From Polytrichum commune (taxonomy: Eukaryota; Streptophyta; Polytrichopsida; Polytrichales; Polytrichaceae): a stretch of DNA of 64,000 bases. Positions within the stretch are counted from its first letter, which is position 1; each line of letters starts with the position of its first letter. Made by a program: the position numbers and the translations under genes. Shown here piece after piece: positions 10,561 to 21,356 of the stretch. The stretch is from the NCBI GenBank assembly GCA_950295325.1, contig OX485807.1, forward strand, positions 28,059,666-28,123,665, read 5' to 3'. Below the pieces are notes generated by a model. The model worked only from the letters and a program-made list of their open reading frames with translations. It did no database searches and was not told the DNA's origin.

Positions 10561-10663
10561 GGTTGAGTGTCATGCAATTTTTCAAATCAATTGGGAATCA
10601 TTTACAGAAGAAGAAGAAGAAGAAGAAGAAGAAGAAGAAGAAGAAGAAGAAGAAGAAGAAGAA
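10561..10663 (+). mobile_element. short retroposed segment with (AAG)n tail and 15-bp target duplication
   Basis: A perfect 15-bp repeat, TTTAGGATATGTTGC, lies at 10546-10560 and again at 10664-10678. Between them is a 103-bp segment ending in about 18 AAG/GAA triplets. A target duplication plus a simple-repeat tail is the pattern left by a 5'-truncated LINE or SINE. The body (about 45 bp) is too short to name the family. Confidence 0.65.
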
Positions 10664-10678
10664 TTTAGGATATGTTGC

Positions 10679-11194
10679 TTCTAATTCGCCGAGGTGACAG
10701 ATGTCAAGCGTGCATTTCTAAATTGGTTCCATTGTAAACTAGTTGAGACCACACTCCCATATTTCAATTGATCCAAAATAGCTAACTTTGTTGTATCAAA
10801 ATTATCCATGTGGTAGGATTTAGCAAACTTGAACATGAACAAGAGGAGTAGTTGAAACAATCCAACAACTATCCAAACTGGTGTCAAAGGGATCACCAAA
10901 TTATGTTTGCACATGGCATTATGGGTTAACGTGAGCAAGAGGAGTTGGTGGCTTGATGTGTATTTTATTGGCTCAATAGATACATGTGGAGTGTGTGAGA
11001 ACTTGGAATAAACAATGGGTTCTAGATATGAATAAGCATGGCACGACATGGCAAAAAACATGTTAGATAACCTTCTTCTTTTTCACAATGTGCATGATGA
11101 TTTTTATCCCTAACAACGGATCCATGTTGCTGATAGTTGGCATACACATTTTTAAACATACTTCTTTGCATGTTTGGACATAAAATTATTCATA
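10679..11194. other. intergenic, no gene recognised
   Basis: A 126-residue minus-strand frame (10681-11061) has no recognisable domain and low-complexity content, so I treat it as chance. Nothing else is visible. Confidence 0.4.
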
Positions 11195-11312
11195 TCCATA
11201 ACAATGTTCAGTAGGACTAACAATATTCCACTAAATATTCTTGTGGATACGTGGGAAATATCCAAGAATATTTGGTGGAATATTGTCAGTCCCGTAGAAC
11301 ATTGTTATGGAA
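11195..11312. repeat. 118-bp foldback (near-perfect hairpin)
   Basis: The left arm (CCATAACAATGTTC, GGACTAACAATATTCCAC, AAATATTCTTG) is repeated in reverse complement on the right (CAAGAATATTTGGTGGAATA, GTCAGTCC, GAACATTGTTATGG). Arms are about 50 nt with a small loop near 11247-11256. It could be a foldback MITE or a source of small RNA. A shortened relative lies at 23588-23651. Confidence 0.8.
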
Positions 11313-13637
11313 TTGTACAGGTGCATGTTAGACATGCTCTTCGCGCTACTACCACATGTAATAGCGTATTGCCCTTGTGTCAAATCTTATGGTATTCTTG
11401 ATGATTTTTACCAAGAACTTCTACCATAATGATATCCTTGTATTGGTACTAGAAAGGTTTACATAACCTGAGTAGTTGAGGCATGAATGTTCTTGTGGAC
11501 ACTTGCAAGGTATAAGAATGCTTCAAGTGTCATACAACCGGCTTGGTACCATCTTAGATCACTCTAAGTAAGATCACTTCGTGATAGGTATTTTCCAATT
11601 GAGACAAGGAGCTTGTTCTATCAATCAAAATAGAACAAGCTACTTTCAAACACAACCAAGCAAACTCTTCGATTGTTCCTAAGACATATTTTGAAAGGAA
11701 AGTTGCTTACTTTAGAGTGGAAATCTTCACCCACCCACCCTTGCATTGCAACGAAGAAGAATTTGAAGGGTTTGGCCTTTGGAAAGAGGAAGTTCAAGCT
11801 TTGATTACTAGAGGAACTCGGTAAGGAAATGTTTGAACGCTTTCGTAAAAAATAATTAATAATTTGTATGTGCTCTCTTCGTTGTGATCTTTTATTTCCA
11901 AGCAACTTTAAATAACAATCTTAGGGGCTCTACAATAGAAACCAGTTGTCACCTCACCTTCCCCTCCCCCTCAGTAGGTGTCATGAAGATTCATCCCCCG
12001 CCACCAAACATTGGACATGTAGCCACCTATCAAATTTGATTGTAGAATGGGTCAATTGAGTTATATGACCCGGCTTCTTGGTCATTGGACATAACTTAGG
12101 TTACACATTGATTATGATCTACAACACCTAGTAAGTTATAAATGGTTTGTTACATGACCAACTTCCGAATTATGTATGCAATAAGTTAGACAAGCCATTA
12201 TTGGCCCACCTTCCAACATTTCAGCATATGTTTCTTTGAACACATAGTAAAACGCACATGAGTGAATGAGTAACTTGCATTGAGAAACTTGAGCTTTGAT
12301 CTTTCAATTTTTTTTATGGTCGTGATGAATACTTTTGGAATTCTTAAATTGTTGCTCATAAACTTTTCACAACGGTTTTGTTTTCTTGACAAGTACATTT
12401 CATGTTAGAAACAATTCAAGGCCCAATCAAACATGGTTATTCTTTGCACAAGAACACCACTTCAGTTTTGAAATTGCAATCCAGAGCCCTTAGACAACTA
12501 ACTCTATGTGGGCATGTTGTTGCCACTTTTGTCACAATTGCCATTCTTGTTGACGGACAACCACAAGTGATTCCAATGTAGGAACCATTAAGCAATCAAG
12601 CAAGTGTGCAAGGACTTTAAACTAGCAAAACCTTTGATAAAGTTCATGGGTGCCTCTACACTCCAATTTTAGCCAGATAGCATAGCCTATCGTCGGCCGA
12701 GGTTGCTTTCTACAAATTTGAGTTGTATATGGCAAGACTTCGCTTGTAGTTAAGAATGGACACCAAAAAAAACAGATGCCACAATGAGATTGGACTATCA
12801 AATTGCTCAAAATATTGACACCCTTCTAAGTTCAACAATTAACACGATATGTGAGGACCTATGTGAACATCATACAATTTTTTGATTTTTAAAAGAAACT
12901 CTTCATTGTGACCTCCTACATCTTCCGCATCTCAACTCCAATTTAGAGTGAAACGTAAAATGACAATCTTAAATTGTGGTTTGCAAATGCTACACGGACA
13001 TGACAACTCCCAATTTGATCCAATAGCCAAACTCGTCCGTGGAGTTGGAAGTGCCCACAAACACAACAAGGACGATTTGTATATGCACGGCTACTTTTTG
13101 GGCGTTCCCAGGAGTTCCCAACGAGGTTCCCACTGCCCAAAAGTGAAGTGGGTGACATACACATAATATTCAAGATCGAAGTCTTCAATGCCCTTCAAAC
13201 GCAATTTGGCCCTTCAAAATGTACCTCTCTCAAAACAACCCTTCAAAACACAACCCTAAATTGAAAATGAAGACGTCACTTGAAGTCCTCAATATAATTT
13301 GCCCACCATAGGAACCACACAAGCGCAAGGCATCATCACTACAAGAAGTGGAGTTAGATGGTTGATTTTGAATTCTTCACATGGTATTGGAACACATGTA
13401 CCATATAACTCGTGCACGAATTGAATACGAGTTTTGTATTTCATTTCTATATTCTTGGATTGACGTCTTGGATGTGAACCAACCCTTTAACTGAAGGGTT
13501 GAAATTTGAGAGCCCTTCCAAATGAAACTCATACGAGGACTTCAATCTTGAACACTGCATACACACGTGCCCAATTCCAATTGGTCTTTGGGTGTGAGGG
13601 AGGGAGGGAAAGGGAAAGACGACAATGAAGCTATTGA
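11313..13637. other. intergenic, no gene recognised
   Basis: Only short chance frames on both strands, and no repeat family I could link to the rest of the window. Confidence 0.4.
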
Positions 13638-14182
13638 GGGCCACTTTATATTAGGGCCCATTTCTAGGGCCCATTTCCAAACCCTAGGCATCAACCAATG
13701 AGAGTGCTTAGATTGCCCAACTAGGCCCTAATATGGGCCCAAGGGCTTTATATTGAGAGTCGGCCCACTTCTCCTAAAGCTTGCGTGGCGGGTGACATGG
13801 CAGCGTTTTGGAGGGAAAAAAGTGGGCCGAAGGCAAAAAAATGGGTGGAGGGTTTATGGAGACCCACTTCGCATCTACGGCCCACTTCACCCAACTTCTG
13901 TCATATAGTCATTTATGACTTTATGACTTTAGTTCAAGCAAGGGCATAATTCATTTAAGACAAAGTGGGCCGTGGATTGGGCCTTACAATATAAAGTCCC
14001 TAGGCCCATTTGGAATGCCCACTTTAAAGTAGAATTTCCAATTTGGGCCCTACAAGTGGACCTATGAACTTTATATTGCAAGGCCCACTCAACGGCCCAC
14101 TTTGTAAAGTAGGGCTAAAGCTAAGGCCCACTTCAACTCCAAATGGGCCAGCCGCCAAACGGGCCCTAATATAAAGTGGCCC
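13638..14182. mobile_element. 545-bp MITE with 22-bp perfect terminal inverted repeats
   Basis: The ends are perfect inverted repeats of 22 bp: GGGCCACTTTATATTAGGGC continues two more bases at the left, and its complement ends at 14182. A 3-bp duplication, TGA, flanks the element (13635-13637 and 14183-14185). Many internal copies of GGCCCA/GGCCCACTT lie near both ends. The 3-bp duplication and GGGCC start suggest PIF/Harbinger, although that group usually prefers TAA or TTA. No transposase is encoded. Confidence 0.8.
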
Positions 14183-14474
14183 TGAGTTGCATGGTGAAGT
14201 TTTCCACCATGGAAGGTGCCATGCAAGGAGTACGGCAAGCTTGATAGAGAGAGGCCACATGCCTCGCTTATGTGTCCCGCTTTATTCGGCAACCACCGGG
14301 CCCCCGGATGCAGCATCCCTAGGTGTCGGCTCGACTAGGAGATACCCTCTCCAACAAAAACCTTCCTTTCTCAAGCATAGAAAGCACCGTCATTATGAGT
14401 TACGAGTGTTGAGGTATGTGTTCACTTTTCATGTTCTACCGACTAGATTTACGTGATAAAACTTGTGTTGCATT

Positions 14475-14774
14475 TAGCAAATGTACGATGAAACATCTAC
14501 AAACAAACAAAAAATGGATTGAGAATCGGGCCTCCTTTGATTCAGTTATGGTTATCGGAAGTGTTGCTTTGTTGATTTCTTAATCGGATGCGTAGGTCCT
14601 TGCAATGGTGTTCGTTGTTGAGTGTAGAGAGTTGTTAATGTTTGAAGATGTAGTTCAATCTCTTTTGGAAACATGTCTTTATGATGTTTGCTCTTTGATC
14701 CTCATCATACCACGTACTAATCAAATATAGGGGTTTGACTAAGAAAACATACGACTTGAGACCCATCTACCTTA
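14475..14774 (+). mobile_element. probable relative of the TA-flanked MITE family
   Basis: The segment from TTAGCAAATGTACGATGAAA to ACCCATCTACCTTA ends like the 377-bp MITEs. It is similar along its length to 41467-41760 (TTAGCAAATGTATGATGAAA, TAGGTCCT, ATACCTCATCATGC). It is diverged and has no clear left end. Confidence 0.4.
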
Positions 14775-16480
14775 TTGTCTTTTTCCTTCCTCACACGACT
14801 TTGTTCTTCAAACATGACTTGTCACGTGCATAGATGCAAGCACAGGTTTGAACCTCGAGCCATGTGAGTGGGGAATGCTTCACTATAGCCAAGTCATGAT
14901 GTAGGTCCCTTGTGTTTTTTCTTCCTTTTGCTAAATCTTGTTTGGCATGGGAGAGCAGTGTTATTGCTAATGACCAAGTTTCGATTGTAGGGACCCAACA
15001 AACAAAATGCATTGAGATGTTGCTACACATACTTGAATAATAACTCATGCATCTTGACATACAACATGTGACAATCATAACGTTTGTAACTTATGCGACA
15101 ATCTTGATAGCAAATTCTTGTCATTGCCTCTCCAAACAAGGGGGAGGGGGAGAGTGGTAAAAGCATTACCTCTATAATTTTGTTGACGATACATTCTAAT
15201 TTATCCTCAGTGGATATATCTGGGATATTATTCACGGGTTCTACACAATAATTAAAATTTTCATCCTCCCCTTGGTAGGTTTTGTGAACCTTTACCGCAA
15301 TCAAATCAATCTACATGACCATGCACTTGACCAGCTTACAAAGCCAAGTGGTCATGCAAGTAAAATAAGGGCATGTTTCCACCAAAGCCATTAGGCCATG
15401 GCTATTGAGAATCCTTGAATTCTCATTGGTTGAGAGTGTCATGGACCCCCGCTTTAGGTTTACACAAGAGTAGATTTGGACTATAGCCCATAACATCTTT
15501 AGTGGATGAAAAATCTACATGGAATCCCACTTGACAAGTATTGGTAATGTTGGTCATGATTATAGGGGATTCTTTTGGGTCAACTTTTGAAAGTAAGCCT
15601 GACAAAATTTGTGACATGAATTTGGATTTACTTTAAGAGCTTGTGTCTTCAAAATACTTCAGACTTTAGTCCATGGATTACTCATCCAAAAAGCGTGGTA
15701 CCATGATCACTTAAGAACCATAGCCTAATGCCTTTGGTGTAATTAGACCCTAGGATTGTGTCATAAGGGCAAAACCTAGTCAAGATACTTACTACCTATT
15801 TCTTAAGGAACAACCGCTAAAAATATGATAGAATTCGTCTTGAAAAAGTCAAGCCTGCAGTTGACATGGAGCTTATTTTGCTTGATTTGTGCTATTAATT
15901 TGGTTCTATAGCATGAGATCCACTTATTACACTGTATATTGATACCCATGCGATATGATAAGATAATTTCAAGATTCCTCTCCTCGGGGCCATGGCACCA
16001 AATGAAGCCTTATGCATAAATGCTCTTTTTTGACGGGTCCACCTTCGTTTCATGTGATGAGTAACTTCTTTTTCTTTTCTTTTTTGCCTTTCAATGTGAT
16101 GGACAACATCAAAAAGTACCTTTCAAGTGATGAATTGAGAAAATCTTAATCTTTCACACAAAATTGAAGATCAAATCAAATTCTTTCAAAAATAGACATA
16201 GAGAAGTTTGAACTTCTTACAATGTATAGTCCAATCTCCGATTCCTCGTGTTGCACCATAAGTCACATATAGCCCTCTAACCCAACTTTTCTCCAACTCT
16301 GTCCCACATAATGATACTCGCATGCCCTCTAAACCAACTTTTCTCCAACTTTATCCCACATAATGATACTCGCATCAAAGCATCCAAAGTGGCTCTTTAT
16401 ATTGTTTTGTTTTGAAATTCCCCTTTCACGAATTGGAATACTTGAGGGAATGACAAGTATTTTCTGCCAAAGTTTCATGA
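14775..16480. other. intergenic, no gene recognised
   Basis: Contains a direct near-repeat of about 55 bp at 16262-16365 (CCCTCTAACCCAACTTTTCT and CCCTCTAAACCAACTTTTCT, each followed by CATAATGATACTCGCAT). No supported gene. Confidence 0.4.
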
Positions 16481-16503
16481 GATGTGGCCAATTGGTATAC
16501 CAC

Positions 16504-16875
16504 TCATTGATGTCCCCACATAATTGCCATGCCTTGTATAAGAAGAAGAGAAACTTCGGTCTCCGTTAGGAGGCCGACATGTACCTTGTATAATGACTTG
16601 TTTTCATATTCACGCCTCAAAGTTTTTACAAACTCAAGCAACTTGGCTCTACTTGCATTGCTTTCAACCGTTGTCGATCCAAATTTTATAATCAATCTCT
16701 CCAACCATTGCTTTGACATAGTTATACGAGCTTCTTCATCACTTGGATAATACTTTCGACTGACAAGTTTTGATGCATTGAGAACAAGTAAATCGAGAAC
16801 ACTTTCGTTCAAGCTATCCTCGATTGCTTGCACATACATAACTCCCAACATTTTGCATTTTCTAGTGTGTCTTCC
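16504..16875 (-). pseudogene. possible hAT-type transposase remnant
   Basis: A minus-strand frame of about 120 residues reads DLLVLNASKLVSRKYYPSDE, then ITMSKQWLERLIIKFGSTTV. Its predicted amphipathic helices and the YYPSDEEA stretch remind me of C-terminal parts of plant hAT-like transposases, but no catalytic or dimerisation motif is clear. There is no ATG at the 5' end of the frame. It is probably transposon debris, with low certainty. Confidence 0.3.
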
Positions 16876-17297
16876 CAATCAAAAATTCATCCATGATGCG
16901 TAGGATGATATGTGCCTCCAACGTCATCATTTGCCCTTTATCTTAGCACACGATCTATCCAACGTTGACAATAATGGACCCAAGTTCTTGGTCAATCGTC
17001 CGTAGTCATGCCCATATCCACATAAGAAATGTATCTTCGAAATAGAAAATGATGAATCCAGAGTGGATCCAATTGCTGAAATATCAACTAAATCGTATTG
17101 ATATTTTCAATTCAATTTGTTTTTCTCTGCCAACACATCCACCACAAGAACAAGTTGAAATTGAAACTGGAAGGGTGTGGCTTGATAATACCAAAAGGCA
17201 TATTTCATGATTTGCAAGCGGAAGTTCCAAGTAGATCTAAGTTTGTGTTGCCCTCCCATAGAATACACCAAACCATAACCAAGTGGGTAACTTCCCC

Positions 17298-18041
17298 GGG
17301 GGTGGACTCTTCATGCCATGTACGAACTTACGTCAGTGTAAGAAGGGGTGTTAATTGAGGCATTAGCATACATAGTATACATTACGGAGAGGTGTTATTT
17401 TGCTCTAGTGTATAATTATTATGTATCATCGACAACCATGCTAGTTATTGCATTTCTCTAAATAAAGGTAGATGTACAAAAGGAGGCCTTGAGGTTTAGA
17501 GATTTTTTTAAGAGTAGATGTGCTATTTTCATCCAATTCGTGCTTTCATTCATTGTTGTCATGTAGTAATAGTCCTCAATGACAACTTGCCCATTTTTGG
17601 TAGGGTTTGCATTAGGGTTCTAGGTATTTACAAACTAGATGTTTTTGGAGTGCTCATGGGCTCCCTTGAGTTTTGCATTATGCATTTAAGCTAAGTAACT
17701 GTGTTTTTTTTGTGTCTTTGTTTGTTTGATGCAATTGGTGAGTTACGTGCAATGGATGAAAAAATGTTCAATGACATTTTCAATTAGAAATTGAAGGTCT
17801 AATTCATATTGCAATAGAGGCCTAATTCATTCATGATTCATGTTTTGTATATGCAGTGGAGGTGTTTACCACATTAAATTGAAAAGATCAATATAAATAC
17901 ATGCGTAAATTTTCTAGCCTACCGTTAGTACATATACATTCTTTTTTCTATATAAACCTCTCATATATAGGGGGTTTACTTTCATAGTGACATGCGCATG
18001 TCATTTAGGTGTCCAATTGAAGAGTCCAACCTCCGGGGTGA
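17298..18041 (+). repeat. ~740-bp dispersed repeat, copy 1
   Basis: This block is colinear with 60613-61331. Shared landmarks in order: GAGGCATTAGC, AAGGTAGATGTACAAAAG, TTTCATCCAATT, TTCATTCATTGTTGTCAT, GTAATAGTCCTCAATG, TAGGGTTTGCAT, GAGTGCTCATGGG, GTCTTTGTTTGTTTGATGCA, CTCTCATATATAGGGG and GAGTCCAACCTCC. No open frame survives, so it is probably a non-autonomous transposon of unknown class. Confidence 0.75.
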
Positions 18042-18390
18042 CTTGTAAAGGGTAATCAACGCTCTTACAAATATGTAACTCCAGGATTCCATGGAAAAAA
18101 CCAAAGCAACATGATAAACAACTTCAAGTTTGACATCATAGCTAGCATGCTTGTAAATGATACATAATAATGCAAAAGAAGTGAAAAAAGATTGTTTTCT
18201 AGATGCCTTACCGGAAGGTTTAGATGTCATGTACAATGCTAGTGTACGCATCTATTAGTGTCCTTCACCATACCAAATTTGCATGGCAACTAAAAAATAG
18301 ATGGAAAATTACAAAACTTTGTGAATATTTCTTTTTATAACATCGACTGATTACATTCATCATACCAATATGCAATAGTGTTGCACACAT
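18042..18390. other. intergenic, no gene recognised
   Basis: AT-rich sequence joining the dispersed repeat to a GC-rich block; nothing supported. Confidence 0.4.
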
Positions 18391-18752
18391 GAGGGTTCCT
18401 CCGCCGCTTGGCCAAGCAGAGGGCGACGAAATTCATCCGTTGTTGGATGGCGGCCCTCCCTCTGCCGGCTGTGGGAGGCGGAGCAAACTGTCCGCCCCAG
18501 CCCGGAAGGGACGGGTCCGCCTCCATCAGCCACACCAAATTAGACAATAGAATTCTATATAAGAAAAAATTGTTACCGTTGCGCAATGGGGGGAAGGAGA
18601 GGCGGAGGGCGGAGGGCCAAGGTGCAGCAGGCTAGCTTGGTTAGTCAGCCACCTCCCGGTGGTCTGACCGGGCCCACCACCGGCCAACCGTGGGGGCCAC
18701 CTGGCGTCCGCCAGGCTGGGGCGGAGGCGGCCCTCCACCCATGCTGCCCTAC
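18391..18752. repeat. GC-rich block of unknown origin
   Basis: Two strongly GC-rich segments (18391-18533 and 18585-18752) flank an AT-rich centre in an otherwise AT-rich region. Both hold related words in opposite orientation (CCGCCCCAGCC on the left, GGCTGGGGCGG on the right), and GGCGGCCCTCC occurs in both. Frames through it encode Pro/Gly/Arg-rich peptides with no domain. It may be a GC-rich transposon or a fragment moved from elsewhere. Confidence 0.5.
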
Positions 18753-20480
18753 ACCTTTCTAATGGAAACTCATACTTACTCGAGTTTTCTTTCCATTGCA
18801 ATCGACCGTGTTATAAATCAACCTCTAATGGCAACCCAAGTTTCCTTTTTACCACATCCATTGTTTTCCTTCATTACACTAAATTTGTAGTGGTAGGCCA
18901 TAAAATATTTTTTCATGTACAAGAATAAAGTTGTGCTTGAAAATTGCACTTCCTTCTAGTCAATAATCTCCAACAAAAACAATTTTATCCAAACGGAATT
19001 TTATGTTTGATTCATGTTTGTGATCACATTCATTAGCGATCTCACATAGTAGTTTAAGATTGGATGTTGGAATTCACAATTTTACTTATAGTTTGATCTA
19101 GTATGAGAACATGTACATCAAAAACTCCACACAAACTGGAGTTGGGTTTTGTTAGGTGTCACTTACAGATGTAGAGTTTGACTTGTATCTTCTAAGTCAC
19201 TATGAAATCAAAGCATGGCTCAAATATCACATGATACAACATTGTGTGCCCATAGTTATGGGATATGGTTAACATATATTGGTTGAGGGGGCCTTTCCTT
19301 TGACGGGTTGATGATTTTGTTTTGTTTTGTTATTGCCTTTCCATGTGATGGACATTTTTTCATTTTTGCTTTTCTTTCGATGGGCAGGATTAATTTAAAA
19401 CTTTAAATGCCTTTCTTTTTCCTGGTGATGGGTGCAAAAAAGAGCCTTGTTATGCACCCTATATTGAAAACAAGTTGATTTTGTGAGTAGATTTAAATAT
19501 TGAGGTAGGAAAACCTAATTCCGTTATATGCCCCACATTTTGTGTCCCCTTTACAAGTGGGTATCATTCATTAATCAGTTAGTGGTCCCATACAATTGTT
19601 ATTCTTAATCAAATTCATTAAGTTTTTGGTGAAAAGAGACATGTTGCATGGGATCTAAATTAGGGTAAGTTGGCATGGAGTTCAATTCCTTTCATAATGC
19701 AACTCCAAATTGTTTGACTTAAGTGGTTGCGGTCCCGATTTATGGTGGGCTTGAAATCTATTATGTCATGTGGGCCAGGGAAAAGTGGGTGGTTGAATTT
19801 ATCAAATTGAATCAAGTCATTGGTTGCTACATAATATTGTTAAGCCTCGTATACTCTTGCCCGTTTCCAAATAAAGGAGATGACATGTTCCACAACGGAT
19901 CTTGCTGCAACACTAAGACTTGGGCGTCGTTTTCGAGGAATTACGATTCCCAAATGTCATATTCTTCTCTTGCCTAGGGCAAGGGACCATGAGGCTTGTC
20001 AATGTTTTTGAGTATATCACCCAACCCTTGCTCTTCCTAAATCTTACATATAATTGCATAATGATTGTTGGCAATGTATATCAAAAACCATGCAATTGCA
20101 TACATATGTGACTCACACTACAACGTCTACAAGATTGGAAGATGCATACTGACGACAATAGGTACAAGTGAGTGTGGTGAAAGGTACTGCTATGTACACA
20201 ACTTGGGTGTACATTCTTGTTCATGAAGGGCATGCATTTGCTTCATTACTCCCAACTACAAGAACATGTTCTACTGTGCACCCACCCACGTGCACAAGAA
20301 TGGTCAATCAAGGTTTGTGAATTTGATGATTTCTAAAGAAATCAAATTTGCTATGATTCATGCGATATTGTAGTTGTGCTCTTGATGAAACTGCTCGTAC
20401 AAACAAAATATTGGATGATATGTCCGGGTTAGGTAAGGGATTGTTATGCATCGTAGGAGCTTCTACCATACACCGTTCAT
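18753..20480. other. intergenic, no gene recognised
   Basis: A stretch near 19300-19430 (TTTGACGGGTTGATG... CCTTTCCATGTGATGGAC) resembles 16028-16130 (TTTTGACGGGTCCACC... CCTTTCAATGTGATGGAC), which points to another old repeat family. No gene is supported. Confidence 0.4.
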
Positions 20481-20715
20481 GGTTTTTAGTGTCACTCACT
20501 ACTTGGAGTCACACTTTACGACATATGTATCCGAGTGGTATGTGACTCGGTGTGGCTCCAAACATGGATATCAAAAAGACATGTGTTCAAAATAGATTGC
20601 ACTTTGTGCTCAAAAGATGATGATCGTTCTAGAGTAACTAGGTTACAGAACTGCAACGGCCTAAGGTAGGGGTGGCAATTTCCGTGCGGGTCCTAAAGTC
20701 GATCCCTATGGTCGG

Positions 20716-20773
20716 AAGCACCTATCTAGGTGCTTTTACTTGGGTTTACAAAAGCACCTATCAAGGTGCTTTT
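20716..20773. repeat. two near-identical palindromes in tandem
   Basis: AAGCACCTATCTAGGTGCTT at 20716-20735 and a longer version with core AGCACCTATCAAGGTGCT at 20750-20773 are each near-perfect inverted repeats, 34 bp apart. They lie inside the sequence that splits a MITE copy. They may be ends of an inserted element. Confidence 0.6.
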
Positions 20774-21062
20774 ACCATTCACAGCGCTGCCATCATTTCA
20801 TTGGTTGCCAGCGGTCGGTTTTAGAAATCCACCCTGTGGATATACCACGTACCCTATGTGCGAGTGTTGGTCACTCTACAAGGTTTCCTTTAAAAATTTG
20901 TAGGAAATCATAAACATGCTGGAAAATTTTGATTTTTTCATAGTTGCTCTTGCACCAGCTTTACGGAGTGCTCAAAATTTATAAAATAATAGTTTCAGCA
21001 TCCCAACTAGGCACATCTGAAATTTGGACGGAAATTGACACCCCCACCTTATATAACGATGC

Positions 21063-21243
21063 AACGAGCAAGAATAAAATAAGAAGTCGCCTTCATAACG
21101 GATGAGATATTCATACGAGGTCCGAAAATCATGAGGAAAGTGGCTAGCGATGATATAACGATTTTAACGAGCAAGAATAAAATAAGAAGTCGCCTTGACA
21201 ACGGATAAGATATTCATACAAGGTCCGAAAATCACGAGGGAAG
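21063..21243 (+). repeat. 103-bp tandem duplication
   Basis: AACGAGCAAGAATAAAATAA starts at 21063 and again at 21166, followed in both by GAAGTCGCCTT, then ATTCATAC.AGGTCCGAAAATC and AAGTGGCT. The duplication lies in the right half of a MITE copy and is probably a local event. Confidence 0.7.
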
Positions 21244-21356
21244 TGGCTGCGGCCTCGGTTTGGATATGCTAATAACCCTATTATAGCAATTGTGTGTTTC
21301 ATATCCCCAGAGGAAAATGGGCATGCCGTAAAAAAGCAACCACTGGAGACCATCTA

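Larger units (their letters stand above)
20485..21356 (+). mobile_element. disrupted copy of the 377-bp MITE family
   Basis: The left half (about 20485-20645: TGTGGCTCCAAACATGGATA, CAAAAAGACATGTGTTC, TTTGTGCTCAAAA) and right half (about 21060-21356: ATAAGATATTCATA, GGTCCGAAAATCA, TGTGTTTCATATCC) match the full copies at 32122-32499 and 49081-49457. About 400 bp of unrelated sequence splits them. The right part contains a ~103-bp tandem duplication. Confidence 0.6.

Noticed and set aside
13337-13357. CACTACAAGAAG, like a CACTA transposon end
   Set aside because: The match stops after 12 bases, with no subterminal repeats or partner end; probably chance.
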